Of a DNA stretch of 64,000 nucleotides, positions 46,536-56,855 are shown piece after piece. Every line of letters starts with the position of its first letter. Position 1 is the stretch's first letter. Below the pieces are notes generated by a model. It ran no database searches, was not told where the DNA came from, and saw only the letters and a list, made by a program, of their open reading frames with translations. The stretch spans positions 248,001 to 312,000 of the forward strand of contig JAJTUP010000014.1 of the NCBI GenBank assembly GCA_021399435.1, in the 5' to 3' direction. Both the position numbers and the translations under genes were made by a program. This DNA comes from Diaporthe sp. PMI_573 (Eukaryota; Ascomycota; Sordariomycetes; Diaporthales; Diaporthaceae).

Positions 46536-46784
46536 TAGTGTCGTTAAGCTGTAGTGAATTGCCTGCTCTGGCTGTGGAGTGAAGCGTAAATCTCTGGCCT
46601 TCTTAATCATGTCGAGACTGGACTGTAAAAGATAAGGTCTACGTCCTGGTGATGTCATCTGCCTTCTTCCTCTTCATGGGCATGGACCCCACTTGCCATA
46701 TTGAATGGGCCATCGTTTGCTGGCCGCGTGCTTCCTGGCATTCTCGCCGACATGTTTGGCCGCTTCAACATGTAAGCTACTCAC

Positions 46785-46843
46785 ATCATGATGAAGTACG
46801 CGACGGTAAACTGTGCCGCATGAAACAGCGCCCTGATCATCTG
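46785..46843 (-). pseudogene. Shred of a Ctr-type copper transporter gene
   Basis: An acceptor-like GGCAG at 46844 precedes QMIRALFHAAQFTVAYFIM, the last but one membrane segment of fungal Ctr copper transporters (RALLH..QF.VAYF.M), which ends at a good donor, GTGAGT, at 46784. No matching upstream Met-rich domain or final MxxNG-type exon was found. The fragment is short, so the assignment is tentative. Confidence 0.42.
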
Positions 46844-46855
46844 CTGCCACACATT

Positions 46856-46985
46856 GAACAGCCTCCCATGGGACAGCCTCCCATGGGATAACCTCCCATG
46901 GGCCAACCTCCCATGGGCCAACCTCTGGGCCAACCTCCTATGGAACCTCTTATAGGACACCCTCCTATGGGAGACCCTCCTGTCG
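46856..46985 (+). repeat. Degenerate minisatellite, array 1 (CCTCCCATGGGA type)
   Basis: About nine imperfect units of 13-16 bp (CAGCCTCCCATGGGA, AACCTCCCATGGGCC, CACCCTCCTATGGGA). The consensus matches two other arrays at 52970-53112 and 55035-55100. Confidence 0.85.
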
Positions 46986-47204
46986 CATAAAAATTGATGT
47001 CAGGGCAGTTGCGGAGCAGGGATGTTGAACAGGGACTTGTCACGGGGACCGTCCAAAGCAGCCAGCGTCCGCCCACCCAGTGTTTTACTTTCCTTTTGGA
47101 GAAGCCTACTAATATTTTAAAGTATCTTTCTTACTAATCAGCCCCGCATTCCGCTTTTACGCTAAAATCTCCAATTAAGCAATACTTAGAGACACAAACG
47201 GCTA

Positions 47205-47278
47205 TAGAGCTAGAGCTAGAGGGCCGCAGAGAGCTATAGAGGGCCAGAGGCCAGAGGGCCAGAGGGCCAAAAAAGCCA
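47205..47278 (+). repeat. Purine-rich tandem repeat (GAGCTAGA/GAGGGCCA units)
   Basis: Short imperfect units of AGCTAGAG followed by several GAGGGCCA copies, in an AT-rich stretch free of genes. Confidence 0.7.
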
Positions 47279-47665
47279 AAGGTACTAAAAAGTACTCTAA
47301 AATTTGGAGAAGCGGGGTGGATTTTACTTAATCAGAAAGATACTTCTAAACACTTGGAGTTTGCTATCAAATTTAGGTACTGGGTGGGCGGAAAGTGAAA
47401 TGTTAGGTGGGCGGACGTTGGCTGCGTCCAAAGAGGTTTGGTGTGAAAAGCAGTAGGCGGGATTGGCTCCAAGCTCTCCTCCAACTTGCCCTAGAAGTGT
47501 ACACTTCTCCGCACGACCCCGCACTGAGGACCGTGCACAGGCTGACCCAACACAGGCCAAGATCGATCACACCAGCTGCTTTTAGCAATGATTTGCAAGC
47601 CACCTGCAGCCAGTACACCCTGGCCGACTACGTCATTGTCACCCGCATCCCCTTTGGTCGCCAAG

Positions 47666-49524
47666 ATGGTCATCAACATCAACGACATCCAAACCCCCAG
47701 CCACCCAGCTGCTGGCCTCCTGGCTCGCTATCGTGTGCCTGGCAGCCGCGGTGGAGGAAGCAGCACCAGCAGCGGTGGTAGCAATGGTGACAGTTTCTGG
47801 CAGCGCGAGGCGAGTCGGACGCTGCGCCCCATCACGGCCGACACGCATCCGTTTGCCGACGCGTGGGAGCGTGCCCAAGATGATAGTGGCATCTGCCAGC
47901 AGCTCGTCCAGCTGCTCCAAATCAAGGTACCAAGCCTCACCATGCTTGGCCCCTTCCTGGTTGAGGAGCGGCCTGCCTCACCTGCCCCGCGCTCTGTCAC
48001 GACCACGGCCACGCTCCTCGTCGCTGTCCAGCCTGGCAGCGTCACCGTGGACCGCGCAAGGCTTGTGATACACGACATCTGCGTTTTTCTAGACCAGTAA
48101 GCCAGCCTGCCTTCAGACCTAAACATCAGCTAACCTATCGCTTCTCTGTCACAATAGGCACGGTCTTCTGACGGATCTCGCCGTCGAGGTCACTGAGGCA
48201 GACATGACCCTCTTGACTCGATCCACGGCAACGCCGCCTCGCGGAGTCTTGGGCATCACTCATGCCACCGCCAGCGGCCGAGGACCACCCATGCGAACTT
48301 CTCCCAATGAGCAGAGGCTTGAATTTGAAGACACCTACTCGGTCAACCCGGTGCCTGGATGCAGCGTCGGACTAGCTGCTGATCCCACCAGTACCACTTC
48401 TTCTTCATCCTTGTCGTCTGGGTCCATGGGCCCTGTGTTCCGCCTCTCCCTCCCTGGAAAGCAGGAAACTAAGCCAGAGACCAAGTTCCTCGCTGTCTCT
48501 TGCGCGCACGTGCTCACCCCAGGCAAGCTCTTTCTTTCTCCTCCCAGCCCAGGTTGTTCCTCTGACACTAACAATGTGTTGTTTCCCGTTATCTGCAGAC
48601 ATCGTGGACACTATCCCTATCGATCCGAATCCCACAAGCGCAGACCAGTTGGCCGCAGCTCGGTACATGATCAAGAGCCCCTCCCCTGGCGACCACGACC
48701 AGTGGGTCGCTCACCTCAGGGAGGAGGCCCGACTAAGGGGCCAGACCCACCAGGCTGAGCCAATGTTGTTCAACCCGCCTCGTTATGACAAGGCAGCTAG
48801 TCGCCTAAAGGTCGCAGAGACATTCGACTGCATGCTTGGTCACGTCTTCAACAGCTCCGGGCTCCGCAACACGTATGCGGGCCCCAGGCGTGACAGCACC
48901 AACACGACCACCACCTCTGCCGAAGACCGCCAGCAGTTCTCGAGATGCCGTCTTGACTACGGTACCGTGGAGCTGACAGCCAGCCGCTCCTCGGGGCCTT
49001 TTGCCACGGTGAACCCCCAGATCGAATACATCGCAGACATGCTACGTCCCTACATCAAGCGTGAGGGCCTGGTCTTTGCAAGTGGCCGGACCTCGGGCCA
49101 CACCTGTGGCCACCTGCTCGGCCAAGCGGTCTTTGTCCGTATCCGCAGCGGGGATGGCAGTGTTGTCAGTGAGACCTTTGAGCGAGCCATCCTCCCGTGC
49201 AATCTCAATCCCACGGGATCTAACCGTCCAACCCCATTCGCCAGACCTGGCGATTCTGGTACGCTCATCTTTGACCACGGCCGGCGTGTCGGGCTTCTCT
49301 GGGGTGGCATAACACGCAAGCGCCAGATGTCGACCGCCGCCTCCAACATGTCGCTTGAGGCCATTCCAATGCAGGACTTGGGTGTCAACATCGAGGACTT
49401 GGTTTTCTATACGCCCATCGACGTTATTGTCTCCGCCTTCAAGGACAAGCTGAATGAGGCATATGGTGAGGGCAACTTCGCCCTGCGCTGGGCAGCCGAC
49501 AACGACGATGTCCCCGCCCTCTAA
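47666..49524 (+). CDS. Uncharacterised protein with trypsin-like (PA-clan) protease signature
   Basis: Three exons (47666-48096, 48158-48522, 48599-49524) encode 573 aa. ATG 47666 (MVININDIQTPSHPAAG) was preferred for its CAAGATGG context; the frame extends to an ATG at 47588. The N-terminal 170 residues are alpha/beta with Gly/Ser-rich text and no clear family. The second half has LAVSCAHVLTP, comparable to the His box of chymotrypsin-like proteases, and ARPGDSGTLIFDHGRRVGLLWGG, a full GDSG serine box with the usual following strand. The Asp is not certain. No signal peptide, so probably intracellular. The second intron has a GC donor (48523-48524, AG/GCAAGC), required to keep the frame. Confidence 0.75.
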
Positions 49525-50955
49525 GGGACCAGGCGGCATATGAACGACGCAATTTTGGTCAACAAACCTGCCGATAGCTACGTCTATCTAGATGCCAACC
49601 CTCCTTCACCTCACTCAGCAACCATGCCCCGGGTCAAAAGCGTTAAACCAACCAACAGGTAGTCTGCCTGCAGGATTTAATATGCCGAGTGCCAAATCGG
49701 CCAACGATTTCATCTTCTCATTAATGACGATGAGACGCCTGACAGACTCTTGCAAGGGCGGCACATTCCATTGATATTGACCGCGGGACTGGGTGCGAGG
49801 CTGGTTGAAAATATCTCGGATTTTAGACACGGCCTTGTCAAGAAGGATATGGTCTGGTTGTAAAGACGAGAGCACATCACAAAACTTTGAGAGAAAACAG
49901 GGTGGAGGGAGATTGGTAAAGGGTAAAAGGAGCGAGGGACGGCGTTTGGTTCGATTACCGGCTTTCTAGGTGGTTTTTCGCGTGGCGTTGCTCCGGCGAG
50001 GATTTTGAGAAAAGGAAAACAGACTCGTCAGATTCAGTCTGTGGCAGGAGTAATACTGGGGCGTAGGTACATGTAGATAGATCCATAGGTTTTTAGGCCT
50101 CATACACCGAGAAAAGACAAGGTCAAGAAAAAGGGGTAATTGCAGTGCCTTTGTCCCACTTCGGATACTTCATCCTAGTCTCCTCTACCAAACTGGGCTC
50201 CAGTCTTACGCAGATTGGCCATGGACGAATGTGAAAGGATTTGAAGGATCTCGGCCGATATCCTCTCGGAGACGCGTTGCATCCACTAAAGACCTGTGTT
50301 GGAGTACCCAAACCCAACGAATCTCCTCGCCCATGTGGGAATTCGCTGTTTGTGAGTTTGTCCACCAGAACTCCAGCGCCCTGGGATTTTGGTTTCCGTC
50401 AGCATGCAGCATGTATGTACGACATTCACATGGCCGGGGATCATCCTGGAACCGCCCAGGCCTATCTCATTGCTTGTCTCCTGACGCTAAACCTAAACCC
50501 AGCTGGCACTCCAACATAGCCGTTAATTACCCCGTTGGGGCTTAGCCCGCGCATTCCCTCCCGATCAACGTTGCACCGCCGAAGCCATCTGCACCCGTGT
50601 CTGGCTGCGGGCTCCGCTGATAAACGACAGGATAAGCAGAACCGGCAGAGAGAAAGCATGCCGGAGTCCCCACCTTGCAGGTCACGGGTGAATTGATAAA
50701 AGCAGCATGGCACGGGACCCGGGCCATGGCTGCAGCAGCGGGAGTGTCAGCTCGCGAGCATTGTTGTCTGCCAGTTCCGACACTGCGAGCCGCGAGAGGA
50801 GACCGTTGCTGCGGGACGCGAGAGACGCACCACCACCAGTAGAGGACGACGAGCCACCAAGTCAGCGAGAAGGGCAGCCACGGACCAGCTATTACCGCAC
50901 ATTTGCCTCGTCTCAGTCGTCCGCGAGCAGTAAGCCATTGGCACCACCGCCCACC
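49525..50955. other. Intergenic; sugar-porter promoter and leader
   Basis: No gene seen from 49525 to 50700. From 50707 an in-frame Arg/Ser/Pro-rich extension precedes the probable transporter start at 50956 and is treated as leader. Confidence 0.5.
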
Positions 50956-52608
50956 ATGGCAGCCGACGACCTCACCAAGCACGCCACAGCCGAGGATGCA
51001 GACGACACCATCACCAAGCCCGTCATCGGGCAGACGATAACCACCGCCCACGCCATCCAGGCAGAGCACGAGCTCACCTTCACCCAGGCGTGCCACCTCT
51101 ACCCCAAGGCCATCTTCTGGAGCGCCTTCGTCTCCCTGGGCGTCATCATGCTGGCCTTTGACCCCCAGCTCCTCGGCAACCTGTACGCCACGCCCCAGTT
51201 CCAGCGGGACTTTGGATACCCCTACGAGGGCGGCTACATCATCTCGGCCGCCTGGCAGACGGGCCTGTCCATGGGCAACCCCGTCGGCCAGGTCGTCGGG
51301 GCCCTCTTCGCCGCCTACCCCATGGACCTGTTCGGGCGCAAGTGGACCTTCGCCGCCTGCGTCGTCCTGACCGGCGCCCTCGTCTTCATCCAGTTCTTCG
51401 CCCGCACCCTGACGGTGCTGCTCGTGGGCGAGCTGCTCGGCGGCCTCGTCCTCGGGTGCTACGTCGTCATCGCTCCCGCCTACGCGAGCGAGGTGTGCCC
51501 CGTCGCGCTGCGAGGGCACCTCACGAGCTACGTCAACCTGTGCTTCGTCATGGGCCAGCTCATCGCCAACGGCGTCACGGCGGGAACGCAGACCATGGAC
51601 GACCACTGGGCGTACAGCCTGCCCTTCGCGCTGCAGTGGATCTGGGTCGCCATCATCATCCCGGGCCTGTTCTTCGTGCCTGAGAGCCCGTGGTGGCTGG
51701 TCCGCCAGGGCCGGAGGGACGAGGCGGAGCGTTCGCTGCGCCGGTTGGCGAGCGACAAGGTGGACGTCTTGGCGACGCTGGCCATGATCGAGGAGACGGA
51801 CCGGCTCGAGATGGAGATCGAGGCGGGCAGCACCTACTGGGACTGCTTCCGTGGCGTGAACCTGCGCCGCACTGAGATCAGCTGCGGTGTCTACTGCACT
51901 CAGGTTTTGAGCGGGATTTATCTCATCAACTATGGCACTTACTTCTTCCAGCTCGCTGGCCTGCCCACGAGCATGGCCTTTGGGATGGGAATTGTTTTCT
52001 TGGGTAGGTTTCCTGTGATCTCCTCTCCAATCACTTGTCTTTTGCCATGCACGGTGAGTGCTGACACGAGTTTCATAGCTGTCGGCTTCGTAGGAACGAT
52101 TGTCTCCTGGTTCCTCATTGTCCGTTTCGGGCGCCGCTCCATCTACCTGTGTGGTCTCGCCGCCCTCGTCTTCCTCATGCTCCTCATCGGCATCCTCGAT
52201 TGCGTCCCCGGCCGCCCAAGTGGCGTTGCCTGGGCCGAGTCCTCGCTCATGATCGTTTGGAACTTTGCCTTCGACCTCTCCGTCGGCCCCATCTGCTTCA
52301 TCATCATCTCCGAGGCCTCCGCCACCCGCGTGCGGTCCAAGTCGATCGCCGTGGCTACTGCCGCGCAGGCTATTGTCGGAATCGTGATGACCGTTGGCAT
52401 CCCCTACATGATCAACCCAGATGAGGCCAACATGCAGGGCAAGTTGGGATTCTTCTTTGGCGGGTTGGCGGCGTTATGCTTCTTCTGGGCGTACTTCCGC
52501 ATCCCCGAGACCATGGGACGGACATTTGAGGAGCTGGATCTGTTGTTCGACCGAAAGGTGCCTGCCCGACAGTTCAAGGACTTTCAGATTGACATGGCAG
52601 AGACTTGA
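50956..52608 (+). CDS. MFS sugar porter, alpha-glucoside permease type
   Basis: Two exons (50956-52003, 52079-52608) give 525 aa. The start at ATG 50956 (MAADDLTKHATAED) is in a perfect CCACCATGG context; an ATG at 50707 would add 83 low-complexity residues. Family marks: LGVIMLAFDPQLLGNLYATPQF, MDLFGRKW (loop 2-3), APAYASEVCPVALRGHL (end of the first half), VPESPWWLVRQGR, VRFGRRSIYLCG, and IPETMGRTFEELD at the C-terminus. About 12 membrane helices; proton-coupled uptake of maltose-like sugars is inferred from family resemblance. The 75-nt intron is a multiple of three and contains no stop, so an unspliced message would encode 25 extra residues inside a membrane region. Confidence 0.93.
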   Translation: MAADDLTKHATAEDADDTITKPVIGQTITTAHAIQAEHELTFTQACHLYPKAIFWSAFVSLGVIMLAFDPQLLGNLYATPQFQRDFGYPYEGGYIISAAWQTGLSMGNPVGQVVGALFAAYPMDLFGRKWTFAACVVLTGALVFIQFFARTLTVLLVGELLGGLVLGCYVVIAPAYASEVCPVALRGHLTSYVNLCFVMGQLIANGVTAGTQTMDDHWAYSLPFALQWIWVAIIIPGLFFVPESPWWLVRQGRRDEAERSLRRLASDKVDVLATLAMIEETDRLEMEIEAGSTYWDCFRGVNLRRTEISCGVYCTQVLSGIYLINYGTYFFQLAGLPTSMAFGMGIVFLGRFPVISSPITCLLPCTVSADTSFIAVGFVGTIVSWFLIVRFGRRSIYLCGLAALVFLMLLIGILDCVPGRPSGVAWAESSLMIVWNFAFDLSVGPICFIIISEASATRVRSKSIAVATAAQAIVGIVMTVGIPYMINPDEANMQGKLGFFFGGLAALCFFWAYFRIPETMGRTFEELDLLFDRKVPARQFKDFQIDMAET

Positions 52609-53428
52609 ATATGGGATGAAAGTTGATGATCAAGTGCATGAGATATCATGGACATAATGAGTGTTAACATACTGCCATCTCCTACGATGGAGCCATAAGT
52701 AATGACGTGGAGTCTCACATAATCTTTTCTAGTGGACAGCAGCTAGAATGTATTTCGTTTCTGGCTCTACCAGGCAACTTTTGTTCTAGATATCAAAGTC
52801 ATGCGACAATCGTGGTTTTATGACGGCGAAATGCTCCTCCTCGCCTGGGTAACCGCGCCTGAGTGAGCATTCAAAGCCCACAGGTGGTGACTTGCTCCTC
52901 TGCCTGTGGACCAAAGTAAACCCCAAACTTTGGTCATGCTTTTGAACAACTTGAACAAGTAGCGCCAGTCCATCACTTCCCTCATAGCAACCTCCTGTAG
53001 ATCAATCTCCTGTAGAACGGCCTCCTGTACGAAATAGGATAACCCCCTGTTGAGTGAACTCCTATAGCATAACCTCCTACAGAAAACTCTAGTGGGATAA
53101 AGTCCTATGAGGTAAATGGGCAATGCACAGCTCGGACCAAAAGAAACGTATGTGCTCCTTACAAGTCATTTGGTTCACTCAAAGTCACAGCTTCGACTCA
53201 CTTCGAGCTTTTCTAACGCCTGGGGACTTCAACCACTTCCCAAATTGCAGCTGTTGAGTTTTAGAGTCCATTTCTCAAAGACAAACTTTCAACTGACACT
53301 GCGCCAGTGTTTGCCCACCCCCCCCTTCCCAACATTCCACACCCTGCTTGACGTACTTTTTGACATACTTCCCGACACCCTGCCATCTCTCTACAATCTC
53401 TCACTCCTGCCAACCTCACCGCGAAGCC
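52609..53428. other. Intergenic with minisatellite array 2
   Basis: No gene seen. The CT-rich segment 53320-53428 is probably the leader of the following gene. Confidence 0.5.
52970..53112 (+). repeat. Degenerate minisatellite, array 2 (AACCTCCTGTAG type)
   Basis: About nine highly diverged units of 13-17 bp, such as AACCTCCTGTAGATC, AATCTCCTGTAGAAC, AACCCCCTGTTGAG and AACCTCCTACAGAA. Same strand and core as arrays 1 and 3. Confidence 0.7.
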
Positions 53429-54738
53429 ATGGCGAGCATCGTCAATTATGGCCTGAAGGCCCTAGTGACGGCGGGTAGGATCTGTGTTGACCCTGGTTGT
53501 CGTTGCGCGTCCAACCAGGAGTTCGTGCGAAAGAGAGTCAACAAGTCGCTCGGCCCTGCGCACCAGCTCGACGAAGCAACTTACATTGCAATCTGTCGCG
53601 ACCTTGACCAGAACCCCATTTCCGACCGCCCAGAGACCAGTACAGGCGAGAAGCAGCGCGACGATGGCAACTTCGAGCGCGTCGTGGAGGAAGCTTTCAA
53701 GGTCAGCCCACCCTCCAAACATTCCTACCTTCCGTCCGCCAAATCACTGTATGAGCTTAGAGAAACCTTTCTAACCATTTTCGTGCCAGGCCTTCCGAGA
53801 GCAGGAGCGCGAGATCGCCCTCATCGCGCCCAAAGGGCTCCTGCGTGGGCGCTCAGGTGAGCTCTTGCAGCGACGACAGCTCTGACGACAAGTTTTGGAT
53901 CGGCGCAGCTCACCTCCGCCACCACCTGGAGATTCTGCTTGTCCTCAAGGGAGTCAAGCCTTGCGTGCTTTTCACCAAGTACGCTGCTGAGAACGGCCCA
54001 TTGTTCAGCACCGTCGTCATCGACTGCCTTGTTCCCATCATGGACCGACTCGACCTTTGGTCCTATGGCTTTAGCATCAGCTATATGAGCGGAGAGTGGG
54101 TCTTCTATGACGCCCGGTCCCCCAAAATGCCCCTGATCAACAAGGCCTTCCTCACCCACCCCTCGGTCAAGAAGACGGATCGTGTCACATACCCCGAGAA
54201 AGGCTTAGGCTTCCCTGGCATCTCTGACATTGAGACCGCTCAAGCGCTTGGATACCCCGCCCCATTTGACGATTGGCAGAGCGGTCGCTACGTCACCATT
54301 CGCGACGCTACAGAGCTTGAGGTCTTGGCCTCAGCCGGTTGGCCGGAGGACCAGCGCTGCTGTGTCCAAGGCATGGCATTCACCTGTCCGGCGGGAGACG
54401 AATCTGTCTGGAAGAAAGTTCTCGACTTCCATCGCCAATGTGAGGAGGCAGCCAAGAGCGTGGGCACTGAACTCGTCCTTTTCACTGGCACATACCCTGA
54501 GATGACTGCTTGGCTGGAGGGAAGCCCGGGCATGCTTGATGGACTGTCCTGGCTTGGCTGCAACTGCAGCCCGCGCATGGTTGATGAAGGACCGACGCTC
54601 GAGCAGATCATTGAGCTGATGAGCGGGGCGGATGTGGACAACATGGACTTGAATGACCTCAGTCAACTGTTTGGAAGAGTGGGTCTTAGACTCAGGGTGC
54701 CGGATGAGAACGTGGAGGGCTCGGACGACCATGTTTGA
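53429..54738 (+). CDS. Uncharacterised 389-aa fungal protein
   Basis: Three exons join in frame: 53429-53701, 53790-53856 and 53909-54738. The start MASIVNYGLKALVTAGRICV follows a CT-rich leader and sits in a GCCATGG context. A putative intron 53475-53517 was rejected because the frame is open and looks coding. The third exon is entered through a 52-nt intron (GTGAGC...GCGCAG), joining LIAPKGLLRGRS to AHLRHHLEILLVLKGVKP. The C-terminal part (about 110-389) contains ALGYPAPFDDWQSGRYVTI, CCVQGMAFTCPAGDES and GTYPEMTAWLEGSPGMLDGL, suggesting an alpha/beta globular fold. No known domain, signal peptide or membrane segment. Confidence 0.72.
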
Positions 54739-55034
54739 CTTCAGGTCTGATTCAGCATGGCCAAAGCTACCATGGTACTTGGGGCGGGCATTGGCTAAGG
54801 CACCACGAAAAATAAAAGGCCGCCGAACAGGCCGAAATCGAGACTGACTGTGGTACCAAAACATTGGCAAGAATTCATGAGCTACCTTACATTCAATTCC
54901 AATATCGTTGCCGAAGCCCATCCTCTATCCCGCCTAAGATGACATGACCAGAAATAGCCAATCGCATCTAATTTGACCCGTCCGCTAAGCCGCCACAGCA
55001 TCTATGACATGGGCATTGCTCACTGCCTAATCTC

Positions 55035-55100
55035 TTCTGCGGGGGTAAACTCCTCGGGGATAACCTCCTGTGGAATTACCTCCTGCGGAACGAAGCCCCG
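55035..55100 (+). repeat. Degenerate minisatellite, array 3 (AACCTCCTGTGG type)
   Basis: Four to five units of about 14-15 bp: AACTCCTCGGGGAT, AACCTCCTGTGGAAT, TACCTCCTGCGGAACG. Same core and orientation as arrays 1 and 2. Confidence 0.65.
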
Positions 55101-55194
55101 AGGTGGTATATTTATCTCGCAGAGCAGACGAAGACATATGGGAAAATTGTCGACCTGCATCCCGTGAGCCGCAAAGATTACCAACGATCCCCTG

Positions 55195-55461
55195 TTATTT
55201 AACCAAAGACCCCAAGTACTCAGTCATGGTACCGATAATTTGCGGTGCTTTTCGCCCATGATATTGCCTCTTTTGTGCTTCGAAAGCTTCGTAGAGGCCA
55301 TCATCCCATAGGAGGCTTGCATTGTGCTGGAGGGCTTCATCCCAGGTTAGCTTTTTGCCCTGACGACGATGTATCTGGCAACCTTGGAGTGTGATCGGGC
55401 GTGGGAGGCATTGGATTGAAGCCTCAAACTGACTGCCAATTCCCAAGCCAACTGCGATCAT
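55195..55461 (-). CDS. Small hypothetical frame, possibly a gene fragment
   Basis: 88 codons from an ATG at 55461. The second half (LTWDEALQHNASLLWDDGLYEAFEAQKRQY) has a composition like a real globular protein, but the start lacks support, and no domain, upstream exon or promoter could be found. It may be the last exon of a decayed gene or chance. Confidence 0.3.
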   Translation of the reverse strand: MIAVGLGIGSQFEASIQCLPRPITLQGCQIHRRQGKKLTWDEALQHNASLLWDDGLYEAFEAQKRQYHGRKAPQIIGTMTEYLGSLVK

Positions 55462-56855
55462 TCTGTAAACCGGATGACTGGTATGTATCCGCAGGATTGA
55501 TTGCCCTTAGGCGGGGGAAGCGTTGGTCGACCATCGCGGGCCCCTCCTTCGTCTGGTGTTTTAGAACCATCGAGCTCAGACGGAGACTTTTCAAGCAGAT
55601 CTGGATAAGTGTTTTCTCGGCCTTTTGAGCAGGATTGGATAGTTCCTGGAGTCAGGATCTCGTTTATATCGGTGAGCCTTCAACTTGTGGTAGAGGGCAT
55701 TGATCACTGTCACTTTTGACGATTTGGAGGCACCCAGTGACGTCTGCTGACACCATCTAGGTTGCATGGCAATCTAAAACGTAGGGGATGGTGAACGACA
55801 TGCTTCCAATTAATAGATTAAGGAAGTCATCTTATCATGGAGCAGGTTCGCCTTCTTCACAGCATAACATTCAACCAAATGGCTCACAGGATGATCCGGA
55901 TTGACTATGGTGTGTATTGATCCGATTCTCACCGATGCGTGATCAAGGTTCACAGTCAGATTTTCGCAATTCGAAAGGACGACGGAACGTTGCGAATGTG
56001 TCCAAAGGAATAGCAGCGGACTGGATCATCCACGCAAACACAATCACCCAGAAAACCAGCCGCGAAGTTCACGGCAAGTAGTACCTGGGTGGAGGACGGC
56101 CAAGATCAGATCATCTACTAGTTCCGTCTGACCCGTGTATGCACCGAGTACTGAAGCCGAGCCTGGAGTCAGCCTCACATGCCGGGACAGCCGAACGCTA
56201 TCCCTGAAATCAGGAGGATTCGGCCGAGGCACAATATCGGAATGTGCTTATTCTGTGCCGCATCCTGCGAAGTTATACGGAGTGACCTTTGTTCCGGATT
56301 CCCAACCATGCATTAGGCCTAGGATCACGATCGTTGCTTCTGCGCTACTTTATAGCGAGTAAGTGTAGTTATTCAGTTAAACTCTAGAGATATCGAGGGA
56401 AACCCAGCCTGGAGGCTGTCAAGTTTTATAATATGAATATAGGTCTACTCTTTTGGCTACACATCCTGAAAGAATTGATGAATCCGTATCTGTGGAGCTG
56501 CTAATGTCAGAATGTTAAACCTTGTCGACTCCTCGTAAGTAGAAAATGTGCCTCGCGGCTTGGCCTGCATCCTCCACATGTCAACACGACTTGGCGGCAG
56601 ATGCCACTTCAGTCAGCCCAACCTGCCCTTCTTGAGCAAGAGAATCTCTTCGGATTTCTAATGACTTGAGAAGTCTGCCTGGATATTGATCATGTGGGGA
56701 CGCAGAGAGAAGTCTATAAGTAGTAGTTTGATAGAGCATGTTCTGAACTTAGCGTCTCATTGCATTCTCCAAGTTCTGCAGCGACTTGTTCATTATAAGT
56801 TTCCACTTGCATCAATACGTATCATTCACTGGTTGCCAATTCAAACACAAGAATC

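Larger units (their letters stand above)
54739..56855. other. Gene-poor 2.1-kb stretch with minisatellite array 3
   Basis: One short minus-strand frame (55195-55461) is listed separately. The remainder has no recognisable coding, RNA or regulatory feature. Confidence 0.5.

Noticed and set aside
46649..46891. Plus-strand open frame ending in QPPMGQPPMG
   Set aside because: Translation of the minisatellite; a Ctr-like exon reads on the opposite strand.
46960..47280. Possible CRISPR-like array
   Set aside because: Units are directly adjacent, highly degenerate and lack spacers; the organism is eukaryotic.
50707..50955. N-terminal extension of the sugar porter
   Set aside because: Low-complexity Arg/Ser/Pro text; the ATG at 50956 has a perfect initiation context and a family-like start.
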